Source: Mycolicibacterium flavescens
Lineage (GTDB): Bacteria > Actinomycetota > Actinomycetes > Mycobacteriales > Mycobacteriaceae
NCBI RefSeq assembly: GCF_001722335.1
Contig: NZ_MIHA01000010.1
Span: 1-64,000 of the forward strand
Direction: 5' to 3'
Length of the DNA: 64,000 bases
Part shown: positions 54,630-62,998 of the stretch, one piece after another
How the letters are laid out: each line of letters starts with the position of its first letter
Numbering within the stretch: position 1 is the stretch's first letter
Program-made: the position numbers and the translations under genes
Notes under the pieces: model-generated
Seen by the model: the letters and a program-made list of their open reading frames with translations, nothing else
Database searches by the model: none
Told to the model about the DNA's origin: nothing

Positions 54630-55751
54630 CTACTCGGCCGGTGGATAGATCAGCACGCCGCGGATGTTGGCGCCCGCGTGCATGTCGGCGTAGCCGTCGT
54701 TGACCTTCTCCAGTGGATAGGTCCTGGTGACCATGGATTGCAGGTCCACCTGACCTGCGCTGTACAACTCGAGGATCTTCGGGATGTCCGCGCGCGGATT
54801 GCCGGAGCCGTAGAGCGTGCCGACGATCTGCTTCTCGGTCAAGGTGAGATCCATCAGGTTGGCTCGGATCTCCCGCTCCAGCATCGGATGGATGTTGGTG
54901 ATCACCAGCCGGCCGCGTTTCGCGGTCATCGCCAGAGCCTGTCCGACCAGCTGGCCTTCACCGACGCCCATCGCGCAGATGAACCTGTCCGCACCGCGAT
55001 CCCACGTCGCCTCGGCGACAACGGCTTTGGCCTCCGTCCAATCGGCTGCGACGTGCGTCGCACCCATCTTGCGGGCTTCTTCGCGCTTGTACTCCGACGG
55101 GTCGATCACGGTGATCGTCCGGGCGCCTGCCAAGCGGGCACCCTGCACCGCCGCGGCCCCGATGCCACCGACCCCGGCGACGACGACCGTGTCGCCGGGA
55201 CGCACGTCGGCGGCGTAGACCGCCGAACCCCAGCCGGTGATGAACCCGCACCCCAACAGGCAGGCGAGATCCAATCGGTAGTGCTGCGGGATCTTCACGC
55301 AACTCGCTTCATGCACCACGGTGTGATGAGCGAACGAGCCGACGCCGCATGCCAGGGCCAGGTCCGCTCCGTTGGCGTGGTGGCGGGCGGTCCCGTCGTA
55401 GATCTGCATGCCGCTGTAGATCTTCGCGCCCAGGTCGCACAGACTCTGGTGCCCCGTCGAGCAGGACGTGCACCGCCCGCAGGACGGGATGAAACTGAAG
55501 ACGACGTGGTCACCGGGCGCCAGCCACGAGACGTGGTCGCCAACGGCTTTCACGACGCCGGCACCCTCATGGCCCCCGATGCACGGCAGCCTGATCGGCA
55601 TGTCGCCGGTGACGAGGTGGTCGTCGGAGTGGCACATGCCCGAGGCATGCAACTCGACGAGCACCTCCTCGGCCTTGGGCGGGTCGAGGTCGATGGTCTC
55701 GATGGACCACGGGGTGTTGCGCTCCCACAGCACGGCAGCCTGCGTCTGCAC
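54630..55751 (-). CDS. Zinc-dependent alcohol dehydrogenase (NDMA-dependent type)
   Basis: The 373-residue MDR enzyme has ELHASGMCHSDDHLVTGD (catalytic Cys), CIGGHEGAGVVKAVGDHVSW (catalytic His), the structural zinc loop CGRCTSCSTGHQSLC and the NAD site VVVAGVGGIGAAAVQGARLA. These features match actinobacterial NDMA-dependent alcohol dehydrogenases, which keep their nicotinamide bound and pass electrons to mycofactocin; that link is family knowledge. GTG 55751 has AAGGAG upstream. It is 11 bp after the aldehyde dehydrogenase gene, so alcohol and aldehyde oxidation are coupled. Confidence 0.9.
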   Translation of the reverse strand: MQTQAAVLWERNTPWSIETIDLDPPKAEEVLVELHASGMCHSDDHLVTGDMPIRLPCIGGHEGAGVVKAVGDHVSWLAPGDHVVFSFIPSCGRCTSCSTGHQSLCDLGAKIYSGMQIYDGTARHHANGADLALACGVGSFAHHTVVHEASCVKIPQHYRLDLACLLGCGFITGWGSAVYAADVRPGDTVVVAGVGGIGAAAVQGARLAGARTITVIDPSEYKREEARKMGATHVAADWTEAKAVVAEATWDRGADRFICAMGVGEGQLVGQALAMTAKRGRLVITNIHPMLEREIRANLMDLTLTEKQIVGTLYGSGNPRADIPKILELYSAGQVDLQSMVTRTYPLEKVNDGYADMHAGANIRGVLIYPPAE

Positions 55752-55762
55752 GAGAACTCCTT

Positions 55763-57208
55763 CTATTTGATGATGGCCTGGTACTCGACGAAGCCGGCGA
55801 TACCTTCGGGTCCGCCTTCGCGACCGATCCCCGATTGTTTGAAACCCCCGAACGGACTGCCGAAATCGAGCACCGCTGTCGAGTTCACTGCCACCGACCC
55901 GGCGCGAATCTGCGAGGCGACGGCACAGGCACGGTCGCTGTCCGCCGACCAGACCGCCCCGACGAGGCCGTACGGTGAATCGTTGGCGATGTCCACCGCG
56001 GCGGAATCTCCTGCAGCGTCGTCATATTCAATCACCACCACCACGGGGCCGAAAACCTCCTCGCGGGCGATCTCCATGTCGTTGGTGGCAGCGACGACCG
56101 CCGGGGTGACGAACCAACCGGGGCCCGGGGGACGCTCACCACCGGTCAGAATCTTTGCGCCGTCGCGGCGGGCGCGCGAGAGGAAGCCTTCGACCTTGTC
56201 GCGGGCGGCTTCATTGATCAGCGGCCCGACATCGGTGGAACGATCTGCCGGATCGCCTACCGTCAGCCCCTCCACCGCCTTGGTCACCGCCGTGGCGAAC
56301 TCATCGTATCGACTGCTCGGCAACAGGATCCGGGTCAGAGCGGCGCAAAGCTGTCCATTGTTGCCCATCACGCCGGTAACGAGCCCTTGCACCGTCGACT
56401 CCAGCGGTGCGTCAGCGAGCACGATGGCCGCCGATTTGCCGCCCAGTTCGGTGCTGCAGCGCCGCATTTGAGCTCCACAGGCCGCGGCGATCCGGGCTCC
56501 CACGGCAGTCGAGCCCGTGAAGGTCACCTTGTCCACGCCCGGGTGCGACGCCAGGTAGCTGCCGGTGTCTACGCCGCCATTGACGATGTTGACCACCCCG
56601 GCAGGCAGACCGGCTTCTTCGATCGCCTCGATCAGCACTCCGATGCTCAGCGGGGCATCGGGTGCCGGCTTCAGCACGACGGTGCAGCCGGCGGCAAGTG
56701 CCGGCCCCAGCTTCAGCGCGGCGATGAACAGCGGCGTGTTCCAGGGGATGATCGCGCCCACCACCCCGACGGGCACCTGGCGGACGTCGACGGTGCCCCC
56801 GGTCGCCGATGGTCGGGTGGACACGAACGGGTAGGCGGGGGTGAGGTCGGCGTAGGCGCGCAGGGCACCGACCGCCGTCAGCACCTGACCGAAGGTGCTC
56901 CAGGACCGGGGCGAGCCGATCTCCGCGGTGGTGAGATCGGCCAACTGGGATTTGCGGGCAGTGAGCGCGTCTGCCAACCGGCCGAGCAGTTCGCCTCGAT
57001 CGGCGGCCGTAGCGTCGCGCCAGGCCGACGTATGCAGCGCGGAGCGCGCCGCCGCTACGGCGGCGTCGACCTCGGGGGAGCCGGAGACGCCGACCTCACC
57101 GAGTCGCTCACCTGTGCTCGGCGACAGGACATCGAGTGCCGGCTCGTTGCTGTCGATCCACTTGCCCGCGACGTAGGCAGCAGACAGTGACATCGTGGGG
57201 GTGGCCAT
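55763..57208 (-). CDS. NAD(P)-dependent aldehyde dehydrogenase
   Basis: The 481-residue protein has GAIIPWNTPLFIAALKLGPA, FTGSTAVGARIAAACG, STELGGKSAAIVLADA with the base Glu, NNGQLCAALTRILLPSSRYD with the nucleophilic Cys near residue 285, and SPFGGFKQSGIGREGG. ATG 57208 is chosen over 57235 because the latter lies inside operator I. The site is 8 nt upstream, so the transcript may be nearly leaderless. It likely oxidises the aldehyde made by the alcohol dehydrogenase encoded next. Confidence 0.92.
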   Translation of the reverse strand: MATPTMSLSAAYVAGKWIDSNEPALDVLSPSTGERLGEVGVSGSPEVDAAVAAARSALHTSAWRDATAADRGELLGRLADALTARKSQLADLTTAEIGSPRSWSTFGQVLTAVGALRAYADLTPAYPFVSTRPSATGGTVDVRQVPVGVVGAIIPWNTPLFIAALKLGPALAAGCTVVLKPAPDAPLSIGVLIEAIEEAGLPAGVVNIVNGGVDTGSYLASHPGVDKVTFTGSTAVGARIAAACGAQMRRCSTELGGKSAAIVLADAPLESTVQGLVTGVMGNNGQLCAALTRILLPSSRYDEFATAVTKAVEGLTVGDPADRSTDVGPLINEAARDKVEGFLSRARRDGAKILTGGERPPGPGWFVTPAVVAATNDMEIAREEVFGPVVVVIEYDDAAGDSAAVDIANDSPYGLVGAVWSADSDRACAVASQIRAGSVAVNSTAVLDFGSPFGGFKQSGIGREGGPEGIAGFVEYQAIIK

Positions 57209-57216
57209 GAGAGCTG

Positions 57217-57234
57217 ATTCTGGCAGTAATGTCA
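57217..57234 (+). promoter_or_regulatory. Operator I of the TTCTGACA regulon
   Basis: ATTC-TGGCA-GTAA-TGTCA; the second half-site is perfect. It is 8 nt before the aldehyde dehydrogenase start (leftward) and 75 bp from operator J. Confidence 0.65.
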
Positions 57235-57291
57235 TCTTCGTACAAGGCGCTTAGCGTTGAAGATGCGATTCCAGCTACCGCTGACGCCATA

Positions 57292-57309
57292 TTTCTGACA
57301 GTATTGGTC
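57292..57309 (+). promoter_or_regulatory. Operator J of the TTCTGACA regulon
   Basis: TTTC-TGACA-GTAT-TGGTC, with a perfect first half-site. It ends 3 nt before ATG 57313, the first gene of the operon that carries the double TetR protein. Confidence 0.68.
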
Positions 57310-57312
57310 ACT

Positions 57313-57747
57313 ATGAGTTCTGTACCGGCGGCGAATCGGGCACCCGAGATCGGCCAGCCATGGGAGATCGTGGTCGAGCGCGGCAAGATCGCCGAGTTCG
57401 CCGTCGCGACCGAGTCGGACAATCCCGCCTACCGCGGTGCCGATGCCATCACTCCGGCTACCTTTCTGACGACCGCCGCTCGCTGGGCGCCGCCGGGCGT
57501 GCGGGTGGACGTCGGCTTCGAGCGGAAGCGCCTGCTACACGGCGAGCAGGAGTACACGTTTCATGCCGGTCCGCTGAAAGCCGGTGACGTCATCACCGCG
57601 CAGGAACGGATTGTCGACCGTTACTCCAAGCCCGGCAAGCGCGGCGGGGAGATGCAATTCGCGACCGTGGTCACCGAGTATCGCGCTACGGATGGAACGC
57701 TGGTCGCCGAGGCGAGAGCGACGTTCATCGAGAGGGCGCCGCGATGA
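57313..57747 (+). CDS. MaoC-like hotdog protein, N-terminal dehydratase type
   Basis: The 144-residue hotdog protein has EIVVERGKIAEFAVATESDN, ITPATFLTTAARWAPPGVRV, LLHGEQEYTFHAGPLKAGDV and VTEYRATDGTLVAEARATFI. It is the FAS1-like N-terminal MaoC type that forms heterodimers (ChsH1-like) with a partner carrying the catalytic pair. The next gene, overlapping by 4 bp, encodes such a partner. ATG 57313 directly follows operator J. Together they would hydrate a 2-enoyl-CoA. Confidence 0.87.
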   Translation: MSSVPAANRAPEIGQPWEIVVERGKIAEFAVATESDNPAYRGADAITPATFLTTAARWAPPGVRVDVGFERKRLLHGEQEYTFHAGPLKAGDVITAQERIVDRYSKPGKRGGEMQFATVVTEYRATDGTLVAEARATFIERAPR

Positions 57748-58187
57748 CTGCGATCTCGGGCCTGCAGGTGGGAACGGAGGCGACCCCGCGGGAGTTCGGC
57801 CCGCTGACGCGTCAGATGTTCGTCCGCTACGCGGGGGCCTCCGGTGACCTCAACCCGATGCACTACGACGACGAGTTGGCACGTTCGGCCGGCTATCCGT
57901 CTGTGTTCGGTCAGGGCATGTTCACCGCCGGTCTGCTGGCGACTTTCGCGACGGACTGGCTGGGCGCTGACGCAGTCCGGCGGTTCGGGGTCCGGTTCCG
58001 CGAGCAGGTCTGGCCCGGGGACGTGCTCACCTGTACAGGCAGGGTGGTCGCGGTCGAGGGCGATCGGGTGACGGCGGAATTCGCTGCGACGCGACAGACC
58101 GGAGGGATCGCGGTCACGGGGACAGCGGAGTTCTCTCTGGCCGGGGACACCGGCGCGGGTGGCGCGGGCCTCACGGATCCACCCTAA
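57744..58187 (+). CDS. MaoC-like dehydratase (catalytic partner)
   Basis: The 147-residue hotdog protein carries the MaoC catalytic motif YAGASGDLNPMHYDDELARS (Asp and His), then FGQGMFTAGLLATFATDWLG and FREQVWPGDVLTCTGRVVAV. It is the active half of an enoyl-CoA hydratase heterodimer. ATG 57744 overlaps the preceding stop. The double TetR gene follows 11 bp later, so the regulator is made in the same transcript. Confidence 0.9.
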   Translation: MTAISGLQVGTEATPREFGPLTRQMFVRYAGASGDLNPMHYDDELARSAGYPSVFGQGMFTAGLLATFATDWLGADAVRRFGVRFREQVWPGDVLTCTGRVVAVEGDRVTAEFAATRQTGGIAVTGTAEFSLAGDTGAGGAGLTDPP

Positions 58188-58198
58188 GCTGGATTGTC

Positions 58199-59539
58199 AT
58201 GTCCGAAGCGCCGATCGTGCGTCGCACCAGCTACGGCCCTTCCAGCCCCGCGGTCGGGGTGCGAGGGGCTACCACGCGTAGCCGGATCACCGAGGTCTCC
58301 CTGGAGCTGTTCGGGACGCTGGGTTTCTTCGACACGTCAGTCGACGCGATCGCCAAGGCGGCGGGAGTCTCGCGCGCCGCGCTGTACCAGTACTTCCAGG
58401 GCAAGGACGAGATCTTTCTCGAGCTGCTCAACGAATGCGGCGGCGCGTTGTTCCGGGTGGCGCGACGCATCGGCCCCCTGGGTCCCGATGAGGTCGGGTT
58501 CGACAACCTGAACTGGTGGCTGGGCGAGTGGAGTTGGGTCTTCGAGAAGTACTCGACGATGTTCATCCAGTGGACGGCGATCGCATCCTCGGATACCAAG
58601 GTTCGCCCGGAGATCGCCCGCTTCGTTCGTAGCTACAACCACCGCATCGCCGAGCGGCTCGCCGCATCGGGTCTACGGGGGATCGACGCGGATGTGGCGG
58701 CGATGACCATGACCGCGCTCGTGCACCGGCTGAACCTGTTCGTGCACACCGGCCGTGCGTACGGACGCAGCGCCAAGGATGTGGTCGACACCTTGTCGGT
58801 GTTCCTCCAGCTCACGCTGTTTCCCGAAACCCCGCCCGCGGTGTTCGATCGCTTCCGGCTGCATACCGTCGACGACCCCGCGGCGGAAGTGGACGCGATC
58901 AACATTCCGTCACCGCCCGACATCGAGGGCCTGACCATCCGTGATCGCACCGCGGACCTGAGTAAGCGGGCAGTCAACACCGTGAATGCGCTCGCGGCGG
59001 CGGCAGCAGAGCAGTTCCGCGCCAAGGGGTATCGACGAACCAGCGTCGACGACGTCGTCGCCGCTGCCAACGTCGCCCGTGGGACCTTCTACAAGTACTT
59101 CAGCGACAAGCAGGATCTCCTCACCGCAATCGCCGCGGAAATCTACAGTCCCTCAGTTGCTTTCGCTGACAGGATCGCGACTGTCGACCCTGTCGCCGAC
59201 GAGCCGCGACTACGCGAATGGCTCGCCACCTACGTCGATTTCTACGACCGCTACTCCGGCTGTATCGACGCGTGGGTGGAGGGCACCACTGACGAACCCA
59301 CCGTCATCGCGGTAGGAGAGAACGGCCAGGTGCTGATGGACGTGGCGGCAGCCAAGATGCTCACGCGGCGTCCGCGACCATTCGCTTTCGACCCGGTCGT
59401 CTCGGCGCTGGTGTTGCGGGCACTGGTGACACGGGTTCCGCAGGCGGCAACCGAGATGCCGCAACCTCTCGGCGCCGACGAGATCCTCGACCTGCTGGTG
59501 CAGTGCATCAAACGGGGATTTTTCGGTTTGGCCGACTGA
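58199..59539 (+). CDS. Double TetR regulator (two TetR domains in one chain), Mce3R-like
   Basis: The 446-residue protein contains two full TetR units. Recognition helix 1, IAKAAGVSRAALYQYFQGKD, is near residues 51-70. Helix 2, VVAAANVARGTFYKYFSDKQ, is near 286-305. Each is followed by a helical ligand domain. Mce3R of M. tuberculosis has this arrangement, so one chain can imitate a TetR dimer with two different DNA-reading heads. ATG 58199 lies 11 bp after the MaoC gene, in an operon fronted by operator J. I infer it is the regulator of the asymmetric TTCTGACA operators. Confidence 0.88.
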   Translation: MSEAPIVRRTSYGPSSPAVGVRGATTRSRITEVSLELFGTLGFFDTSVDAIAKAAGVSRAALYQYFQGKDEIFLELLNECGGALFRVARRIGPLGPDEVGFDNLNWWLGEWSWVFEKYSTMFIQWTAIASSDTKVRPEIARFVRSYNHRIAERLAASGLRGIDADVAAMTMTALVHRLNLFVHTGRAYGRSAKDVVDTLSVFLQLTLFPETPPAVFDRFRLHTVDDPAAEVDAINIPSPPDIEGLTIRDRTADLSKRAVNTVNALAAAAAEQFRAKGYRRTSVDDVVAAANVARGTFYKYFSDKQDLLTAIAAEIYSPSVAFADRIATVDPVADEPRLREWLATYVDFYDRYSGCIDAWVEGTTDEPTVIAVGENGQVLMDVAAAKMLTRRPRPFAFDPVVSALVLRALVTRVPQAATEMPQPLGADEILDLLVQCIKRGFFGLAD

Positions 59540-59541
59540 CC

Positions 59542-60399
59542 TCAGGCCGAGGTCGCCACCGCCATTCCCGTGATCCATTCCGGCACCGGCTGATACGACA
59601 GCGGTGTGACCGGCCGGCCGCCGCCTGCGGCCCCTGCGGCAACCCAGGTGCGGACCTCGTTGGCGCCGGCGCCTGCCCGCGCGTGCGCCGTATCGACGAG
59701 ACGGACAAGGGCGTCGACATCCCAGCTTGCCATCGCATCGAGTACTTCGTTGTCCCACTCGGGACGAATCTTGGTGCGTGCTTCGGCCATGCCCTCAGCG
59801 ATGATCCGTGCGCGTTCCTCATCGCTGATGTCGTAGGTGTCGACCTCCAGGCTCGGCGGTGAGTGGGACAAGCCGCCGGTGCCGATCAGCAGGATCCGTT
59901 GGTCCAGCCGCTCGAGGAACCGCCCGACCGCCGCGCCGAAGTCGAGCACGCGCCGGCCTGTCGGTAGGGGAGCGGTTGCGCAGTTGACCGCTACGGGGAT
60001 GGCGGGGATGGTATCCAGGCCGCCGAGCAGGTCGCGGAGTGGTTGCGCGAAAGCGTGATCCAAAGAGATGTCACGACAGACCGCGATGTCGACCCCTTCG
60101 ACCAGGAGATGCTCGGCGAGGTCACGCGCCGTTGTCGACGGAACAGTCAGTTCACCGGCCTGGTGCCCCCCCTCGGCGAGGATCGACGCGGACAGCGCCA
60201 CCGCGAAGGTGGGCACGACATGGCGGAAGGCGCGGCGGTGGTCTCCACCGAACACGACCACAACGTCGGGGTCGAAGCGCGCTACCCGCTCGGCCGCCTC
60301 AGCCAGGCCGCCGCGAAAGTCGAGTCCGAGGCGTCGCTCGGTATCACGCTCCATGCCGGGGCTGTGGCTCGCGCAGACGACCAGTCGATCCGATGGCAC
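59542..60399 (-). CDS. Class III (LigB-type) extradiol ring-cleavage dioxygenase, MhpB-like
   Basis: The 285-residue protein has VVCASHSPGMERD, VVVFGGDHRRAFRHVVPTFA, the motif CRDISLDHAFAQPLRDL with the metal/acid-base His, and IGTGGLSHSPPSLEVDTYDI. These are positions of the Fe(II)-binding His/Glu in protocatechuate 4,5- and 2,3-dihydroxyphenylpropionate dioxygenases. It opens a catechol ring next to the hydroxyls, giving the substrate for the C-C hydrolase encoded at 35097. GTG 60399 is preferred because AAGGAG lies 9 nt upstream; an earlier GTG 60417 overlaps that motif. Operator K is 25 nt away. Confidence 0.88.
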   Translation of the reverse strand: MPSDRLVVCASHSPGMERDTERRLGLDFRGGLAEAAERVARFDPDVVVVFGGDHRRAFRHVVPTFAVALSASILAEGGHQAGELTVPSTTARDLAEHLLVEGVDIAVCRDISLDHAFAQPLRDLLGGLDTIPAIPVAVNCATAPLPTGRRVLDFGAAVGRFLERLDQRILLIGTGGLSHSPPSLEVDTYDISDEERARIIAEGMAEARTKIRPEWDNEVLDAMASWDVDALVRLVDTAHARAGAGANEVRTWVAAGAAGGGRPVTPLSYQPVPEWITGMAVATSA

Positions 60400-60424
60400 G
60401 GGGGAGCACTCCTTCACGCGATAG

Positions 60425-60441
60425 TGACACCAATGTTAGAT
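60425..60441 (-). promoter_or_regulatory. Operator K of the TTCTGACA regulon
   Basis: Leftward the site reads CATCTAACA-TTGG-TGTCA; the TGTCA half is perfect and the TTCTGACA half degenerate. It is 25 nt before the extradiol dioxygenase start. Confidence 0.55.
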
Positions 60442-60495
60442 GACACGTGTCCCTCGTTCCACTACGCGCAGACACACGCCGGCTGTTTCGCCGGA

Positions 60496-61416
60496 CTACC
60501 CGACTTTGGGCACGATCTCTTCAGCTACCCACTGCAAGTGGTCCAGATAGGCGTTGAAGCTGTCGACCGGCGGGGGATTCACCCAGGTGTCGGTGACGCC
60601 GAGTTCGGCGAGCATCCCGCAATTGTCGATCACCTGTTGAGCGCTCTGGCCGAACTGAGCGTTGGGGTCGTCGACGACAGCGTGCTCCTGACCGATCGAG
60701 AGCACCGCCAGGCTGTAGAACACCGAGAACGGCCTGTCGTCGAAGCCTGGCTGATTGCGCAGGTAGTCCAGTTTGGCTGGTAGCTCTTCGGGCCTGGTCA
60801 GCCACGGGGCCCACCCGTCGGCGAAACGTGCCGCGCGTTGCAGCACTGGATCGGCGTCGCCTCCCATCCAGATAATCGGACGCGGTTGCCGAATCGGCTT
60901 GGGCCCGAACGCGACATCGTCGAATTTCACGAACTCACCGTCGAAGCTTGGGCTCTCGCTGGTCCACAACTCGTACATGGCGGCAAGGCATTCGTCGGTC
61001 AGTCGACCGCGTTTGTTGAAGGGCACACCCAGGATGTCGAACTCTTCTTTCAGCCAGCCGACGCCGACGGTGACCTGGGCTCGTCCGCCGCTCATCCAGT
61101 CCAGTGTCGAGATGGACTTCGCGGCGACGATCGGATTGTGCAGCGGCAGAATCGTCACCATCGAGCCCACGGTGATGGTGGAGGTGGCCCCGGCGACGTA
61201 TGCCTGTGCGGTGGTCGCGTCGAAGTAATGGTTGCCCGAAAGCTGGACATGGCTGGTGGGTGTCAGGAAATGCTCGGGCAGAAAGACCATTGAATATCCG
61301 AGCTCTTCTGCCCGTTTCGCCACGCCGGCGATGTCGCGGCCGGTGAGGTTGCGTTCCCATGGCTGGGTAATTGCCGCGACGTCCATACAGTTCGGGAGAT
61401 AAACAGTGAATTTCAT
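60496..61416 (-). CDS. LLM-class (probable F420-dependent) oxidoreductase
   Basis: The 306-residue luciferase-like barrel has AEELGYSMVFLPEHFLTPTS, TITVGSMVTILPLHNPIVAA, LDWMSGGRAQVTVGVGWLKE and PRPIIWMGGDADPVLQRAAR. ATG 61416 is chosen because the upstream in-frame codons give an unconserved 16-residue tail. It is divergent from the P450 gene, with two TGRCAGT-NN-ACTGYCA palindromes in the 391-bp gap. It may act with that P450. Confidence 0.85.
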   Translation of the reverse strand: MKFTVYLPNCMDVAAITQPWERNLTGRDIAGVAKRAEELGYSMVFLPEHFLTPTSHVQLSGNHYFDATTAQAYVAGATSTITVGSMVTILPLHNPIVAAKSISTLDWMSGGRAQVTVGVGWLKEEFDILGVPFNKRGRLTDECLAAMYELWTSESPSFDGEFVKFDDVAFGPKPIRQPRPIIWMGGDADPVLQRAARFADGWAPWLTRPEELPAKLDYLRNQPGFDDRPFSVFYSLAVLSIGQEHAVVDDPNAQFGQSAQQVIDNCGMLAELGVTDTWVNPPPVDSFNAYLDHLQWVAEEIVPKVG

Positions 61417-61500
61417 CAGGTCCTGGTCCTTCGATTCGCTCGCCGGCGGTGAGTCGCCCGTCAAGGCTCATGTGTCGCAAACCTTGCCGAGTTTCATTTA

Positions 61501-61516
61501 TGGCAGTGAACTGCCA
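61501..61516. promoter_or_regulatory. Operator of the TGRCAGT-NN-ACTGYCA family, copy 1
   Basis: TGGCAGT-GA-ACTGCCA is a perfect 7-bp inverted repeat, 85 nt upstream of the LLM start at 61416. Confidence 0.6.
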
Positions 61517-61755
61517 GCGCTGAAGCGTAACAAACGTACTCGGGACGAGCTGGCATTCGGCGGAACACGTGAGGTCATCCACGTCTTCCATCGACGCGCC
61601 GTCACCTGCCGTAAGCCATCGCTTTGATCTGAACAGAACCCGCAGCCCTGTGGACCAGTCGACAAGGATCGCTCAGGCGTGATCCTGCCGCCGACTCAAC
61701 GCACCGCGTCGCGACCGTTGACACGCACATCCGCACCGGCGATACTCGTCCGCAA

Positions 61756-61771
61756 TGACAGTCCACTGTCA
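61756..61771. promoter_or_regulatory. Operator of the TGRCAGT-NN-ACTGYCA family, copy 2
   Basis: TGACAGT-CC-ACTGTCA is a perfect 7-bp inverted repeat, 36 nt before the P450 start at 61808. Confidence 0.68.
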
Positions 61772-61807
61772 GCAAGTTGTGTTGCGAGCGGCAAAGGGGC
61801 CTGGTTC

Positions 61808-62986
61808 ATGGCAGAGGTAGTCACCAACGGCGGGGTCAGCGTCAACGAACTGCCCTTCGCGCAGGATCGCACCCGGGCCTGGCGTGAACTTCGCGAGGCC
61901 GGGGAGGTCGTTGTTTCCGGGCAGGAGGTCATTCTGACCTCGGCGGCCGCCGTTGAACTCGCCGCGAAAGCCCCCGAGACCTTCTCGTCCGCGAGGGCTT
62001 TCGATCGTCTAGGCAGTCCGGTCCCCATGATTCCGATTGCAATCGATCCACCTGACCACACACGCTTCCGGCGGATTCTCGACCCCTTCTTCGGCCCGAA
62101 ACGGATGGCCGAACGGGAGGCGGAATTACGAAGGCAGGCCAGCGAGCTCATCGACGCGATCGTCGCCAAGGGCGAATGTGACGTCGTCTCTGATCTCGCG
62201 ACGCCGTTTCCGACGCAGGTCTTCCTGACATTGTTCGGTCTGCCCCTGACTGACCGGGACAGATTGGTGCGATGGAAAGACGCGATACTCGAGTTCACCG
62301 ACCCCGGCAGTGTCGAGCCAACGCCCGAGGTCCTGACCCACGCCGCCGAGTTGTTCGCGTATCTCACCGAACACATCAGCAACCGGCGTAGTGACACCAG
62401 CGGTAGCGATATGCTGACCGCCTTGATGACTGACACCGACGCCGGTGCTATGACCGACATCGAGCTCCTGGGTCTGTGTTTCATGTTCGTCCTCGCCGGC
62501 CTGGACACCGTGACCTCCGCCGTCGGTTTCGCGTTGGCCAAGTTGGCAACCGATACTCAGCTGCAAACTCGTGTACGTGAAGACTTTTCGCTTATTCCAG
62601 CGTTCATCGAGGACCTGCTGCGAGTGGACGGGCCGGTACCGTTCGCGCCTCGGGTGACGACCCGGGACGTGGTCGTTGCCGACCAACTGATACCGAAGGA
62701 CACCACCGTCATGATGTCCTACGGCAGCGCAGACCGTGATCCCCGCCGTTTCCAGAATCCGGATGACATTGACCTTGACAGCAGGAACGTCCATTTCGCA
62801 TTCGGGCGAGGTCCGCACCGCTGTCTCGGTTCGCACCTGGCCCGCCTGGAACTTCGAATCATTCTCGAGGAATGGCACTCCCGAGTCGGGGACTACGCGG
62901 TAGCACCCGGTGGCTCGCCGCAGGTCAAATGGCCCGCAGGCACCTTGACGTTGAATGCTCTTCCGTTGAAGGTCAAGCCGGCATAG
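61808..62986 (+). CDS. Cytochrome P450
   Basis: The 392-residue P450 has IPIAIDPPDHTRFRRILDPF, the I-helix CFMFVLAGLDTVTSAVGFAL (Asp-Thr), and FGRGPHRCLGSHLARLELRI with Cys339 as heme ligand. It is related to the P450 at 17485 by these motifs. ATG 61808 is used; AAAGGGG lies upstream. Operator copy 2 is 36 nt away, so it is likely inducible by the ligand of that regulator. Just past its stop lies a dikinase remnant on the opposite strand. Confidence 0.92.
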   Translation: MAEVVTNGGVSVNELPFAQDRTRAWRELREAGEVVVSGQEVILTSAAAVELAAKAPETFSSARAFDRLGSPVPMIPIAIDPPDHTRFRRILDPFFGPKRMAEREAELRRQASELIDAIVAKGECDVVSDLATPFPTQVFLTLFGLPLTDRDRLVRWKDAILEFTDPGSVEPTPEVLTHAAELFAYLTEHISNRRSDTSGSDMLTALMTDTDAGAMTDIELLGLCFMFVLAGLDTVTSAVGFALAKLATDTQLQTRVREDFSLIPAFIEDLLRVDGPVPFAPRVTTRDVVVADQLIPKDTTVMMSYGSADRDPRRFQNPDDIDLDSRNVHFAFGRGPHRCLGSHLARLELRIILEEWHSRVGDYAVAPGGSPQVKWPAGTLTLNALPLKVKPA

Positions 62987-62998
62987 TCGCGCCTTCGC

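Larger units (their letters stand above)
61417..61807. other. Divergent regulatory gap, 391 bp
   Basis: This gap separates the LLM and P450 starts and holds no gene I can support. It contains palindromes at 61501-61516 and 61756-61771. The rest has no clear structure. Confidence 0.6.

Noticed and set aside
54573..56471. A 632-residue plus-strand ORF
   Set aside because: It is antisense to the alcohol and aldehyde dehydrogenase genes, which carry full family motifs.
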